A stretch of DNA of 16,966 nt, taken from positions 1 through 16,966 of the forward strand of contig JBKBXU010000063.1 in NCBI GenBank assembly GCA_046313675.1. The letters run 5' to 3'. Below the pieces are notes generated by a model. It saw only the letters and a list, made by a program, of their open reading frames with translations, was not told the origin of the DNA and did not search any database. The first letter of the stretch is position 1. Each line of letters begins with the position of its first letter. The translations under genes and the position numbers were made by a program. This document shows positions 15,663 through 16,966 of this stretch, one piece after another. The stretch comes from JBKBXU01 sp046313675 (GTDB lineage: Bacteria; Bacteroidota; Bacteroidia; Cytophagales; Cytophagaceae).

Positions 15663-16966
15663 TTAACGGACTACGGTTATGCTGCCTTGCAGGGTATACG
15701 GACCTTTATGTTCTTCTGTGTCGCCTTCATACGTAATGGTCCATGGATATGTGCCAATTGGCATAGGTTCTCCACGGTAATATCCATCCCATACATGGTT
15801 TCTATCCTCTGAATAAAAGATAATCTCTCCCCATCTGTTGAAAATTGTAAGGTTGAATTTTGCTACGTTGGCTCCGTAAATATCCATAAAACCATCCCTG
15901 GTACTTAATCCAGGAGTTATGGCATTAGGAACAAAAAGCCTTGGAGGGCATATGCTTCTTGCATAAACACTATCTCTGGCTTCACATTCATATTGATTAA
16001 AGATTGTCACAAGATACCAACCCGGGGTATTAACTGTAATAGTTCTTTCTGTACTATTATCATCTTCCCATACGTAAGCATGAGCGGGACCTGCGTCCAG
16101 CGTGACAGATCCATTTTCCTGGCAAAAGATTCGTTCTCTTTCCATATTCGGTATTGGCAGTGGATTAAAGCTTACGGTGGAGGAAGCATTCCTGCTGCAT
16201 TCTCCAATGCTGTATGTTGCATTGTATGTGCCGGGCCTGTTGACCGTAAGAGTAGGTTCTGTTCCAATTATTTCATTATTGAAAAACCATTGATATTGTT
16301 CCTGTCCTGTGCCGTTAATATTGCTTGGCCTGGCACTTAAAACTACCTCTTCCCCTTCACAAGCGGGTACATTTGTTAAGTTCAATAATGGCGGAGGAAA
16401 GGTTCTCAGTAACTGACGTACGGTACTTGTACAATTGTTTCCATCTGTCACCTCTACAAAATATTCCTGATCTGTGTTCTCATCGTTGTTTGCTGTTACC
16501 TCAATAGAATAAGTTGTTCCATCATTAACTTGATTACTCTGATACATCCATTGATAAGAGTAATCGGAGCTTTGCAAAGTTTCAAGCGTGGTAACACTTC
16601 CATTACAAACAATTTTCTCAGCTTCCGGAATACTTGGTGGAGCTACAAAAGATAGCAATAGACTATCAATAACCGGTTCGCAAATACCGTCATCACTCGT
16701 GCTTAAGTAAAGGAAAACATTTTCATTAATTACATCATCGGATGCGATTGCATAAGTAGCATTTACAAAATTCCCGTTTGGAGTAGGGGATGGCGTTGTT
16801 TGTTCACTGCTAAAGCTGCCTGTCCCTAAATGTCGGCTTAATGTCCAGATGCCTCCGGAGGCGTTTACTACCTCGCCATTTAAAGAAATATCCGTGATGT
16901 AATTGCAAACTACCTGATCAGGGCCGGCATCAGCAAGTTGTTGAGGGATAAAATCTATGGTAATAT
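15663..16966 (-). CDS. Second T9SS type-B (CHU_C) cargo protein, C-terminal part (start outside window)
   Basis: The frame is open to the window edge, giving 434 visible codons. Apparent starts inside it, such as TTG at 16658, are not real, because the upstream reading continues as a typical module (LADAGPDQVVCNYITDISL, then GGIWTLSRHLGTGSF). The visible part has three or four Ig-like, Cys-containing beta modules (ACEGEEVVLSARPS, EKIVCNGSVTTLETL). It ends in a CHU_C sorting domain over about the last 90 residues (LTIFNRWGEIIFYSEDRNHVWDG, IGTYPWTITYEGD). It therefore belongs to the same secretion class as its downstream neighbour, which begins 79 bp after this stop. That 79-bp gap shows no perfect TAnnTTTG box, so the two genes may be co-transcribed. 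Signal peptide and full length cannot be seen. Confidence 0.87.
   Translation of the reverse strand, partial: ITIDFIPQQLADAGPDQVVCNYITDISLNGEVVNASGGIWTLSRHLGTGSFSSEQTTPSPTPNGNFVNATYAIASDDVINENVFLYLSTSDDGICEPVIDSLLLSFVAPPSIPEAEKIVCNGSVTTLETLQSSDYSYQWMYQSNQVNDGTTYSIEVTANNDENTDQEYFVEVTDGNNCTSTVRQLLRTFPPPLLNLTNVPACEGEEVVLSARPSNINGTGQEQYQWFFNNEIIGTEPTLTVNRPGTYNATYSIGECSRNASSTVSFNPLPIPNMERERIFCQENGSVTLDAGPAHAYVWEDDNSTERTITVNTPGWYLVTIFNQYECEARDSVYARSICPPRLFVPNAITPGLSTRDGFMDIYGANVAKFNLTIFNRWGEIIFYSEDRNHVWDGYYRGEPMPIGTYPWTITYEGDTEEHKGPYTLQGSITVVR

Noticed and set aside
15993..16340. 115-codon plus-strand frame
   Set aside because: It is antisense to the second cargo gene and has no recognisable domain or start context.
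15663..16658. Complete cargo gene starting at TTG 16658
   Set aside because: The frame is open to the window edge and encodes a further typical Ig-like module, so the gene continues outside.

Overview
This window most likely comes from an AT-rich member of the Bacteroidota, probably Cytophagales-like. The evidence is two type IX secretion (T9SS) type-B cargo proteins with CHU_C/gliding-motility C-termini, a PorP/SprF-family protein, a PorE-like OmpA protein, a DUF1343/NamZ muramidase, and several TAnnTTTG promoter-like boxes in place of sigma70-type sites. No rRNA, tRNA, CRISPR array or phage module was recognised.

Layout. Bases 1-1597 (minus strand) carry a lipoprotein exo-N-acetylmuramidase (NamZ) followed 19 nt later by the start of fmt, which is cut by the window edge. 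Divergent from namZ is a LolC/LolE-type ABC permease (1665-2891, plus). It converges on a TerC/Alx-family membrane protein (3143-4120, minus). Between these two genes sits a 253-bp non-coding element with 15-bp imperfect terminal inverted repeats (12/15 matches) and a perfect 6-bp target duplication. It looks like a MITE or an internally deleted insertion sequence. It inserted inside the ancestral overlap of the two stop codons, and its terminal G rebuilds TAG for both genes.

Bases 4268-9056 (minus) hold nuoL-nuoM-nuoN, the three antiporter-like proton-pumping subunits of NADH:quinone oxidoreductase. They are tightly spaced and have their own promoter-like box. None of the other complex I genes lies immediately upstream.

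Bases 9241-16966 (minus) form an apparent T9SS/cell-surface operon. Its order is a CHU_C cargo protein (start outside the window), a second large CHU_C cargo protein, a PorP/SprF-like outer-membrane protein, and an OmpA-type protein with TPR, beta-propeller, carboxypeptidase-regulatory-like, OmpA and LysM-like parts. The likely scheme is that the cargo proteins are exported by T9SS and held at the cell surface by the PorP/SprF partner, while the OmpA/LysM protein anchors the assembly to peptidoglycan. This is inferred from family knowledge and gene order.

Most of the window is ordinary chromosomal housekeeping and cell-surface DNA. The observation most worth following is the small transposable element and its coding-neutral insertion. 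Next are the detached nuoLMN block and the OmpA-LysM fusion.
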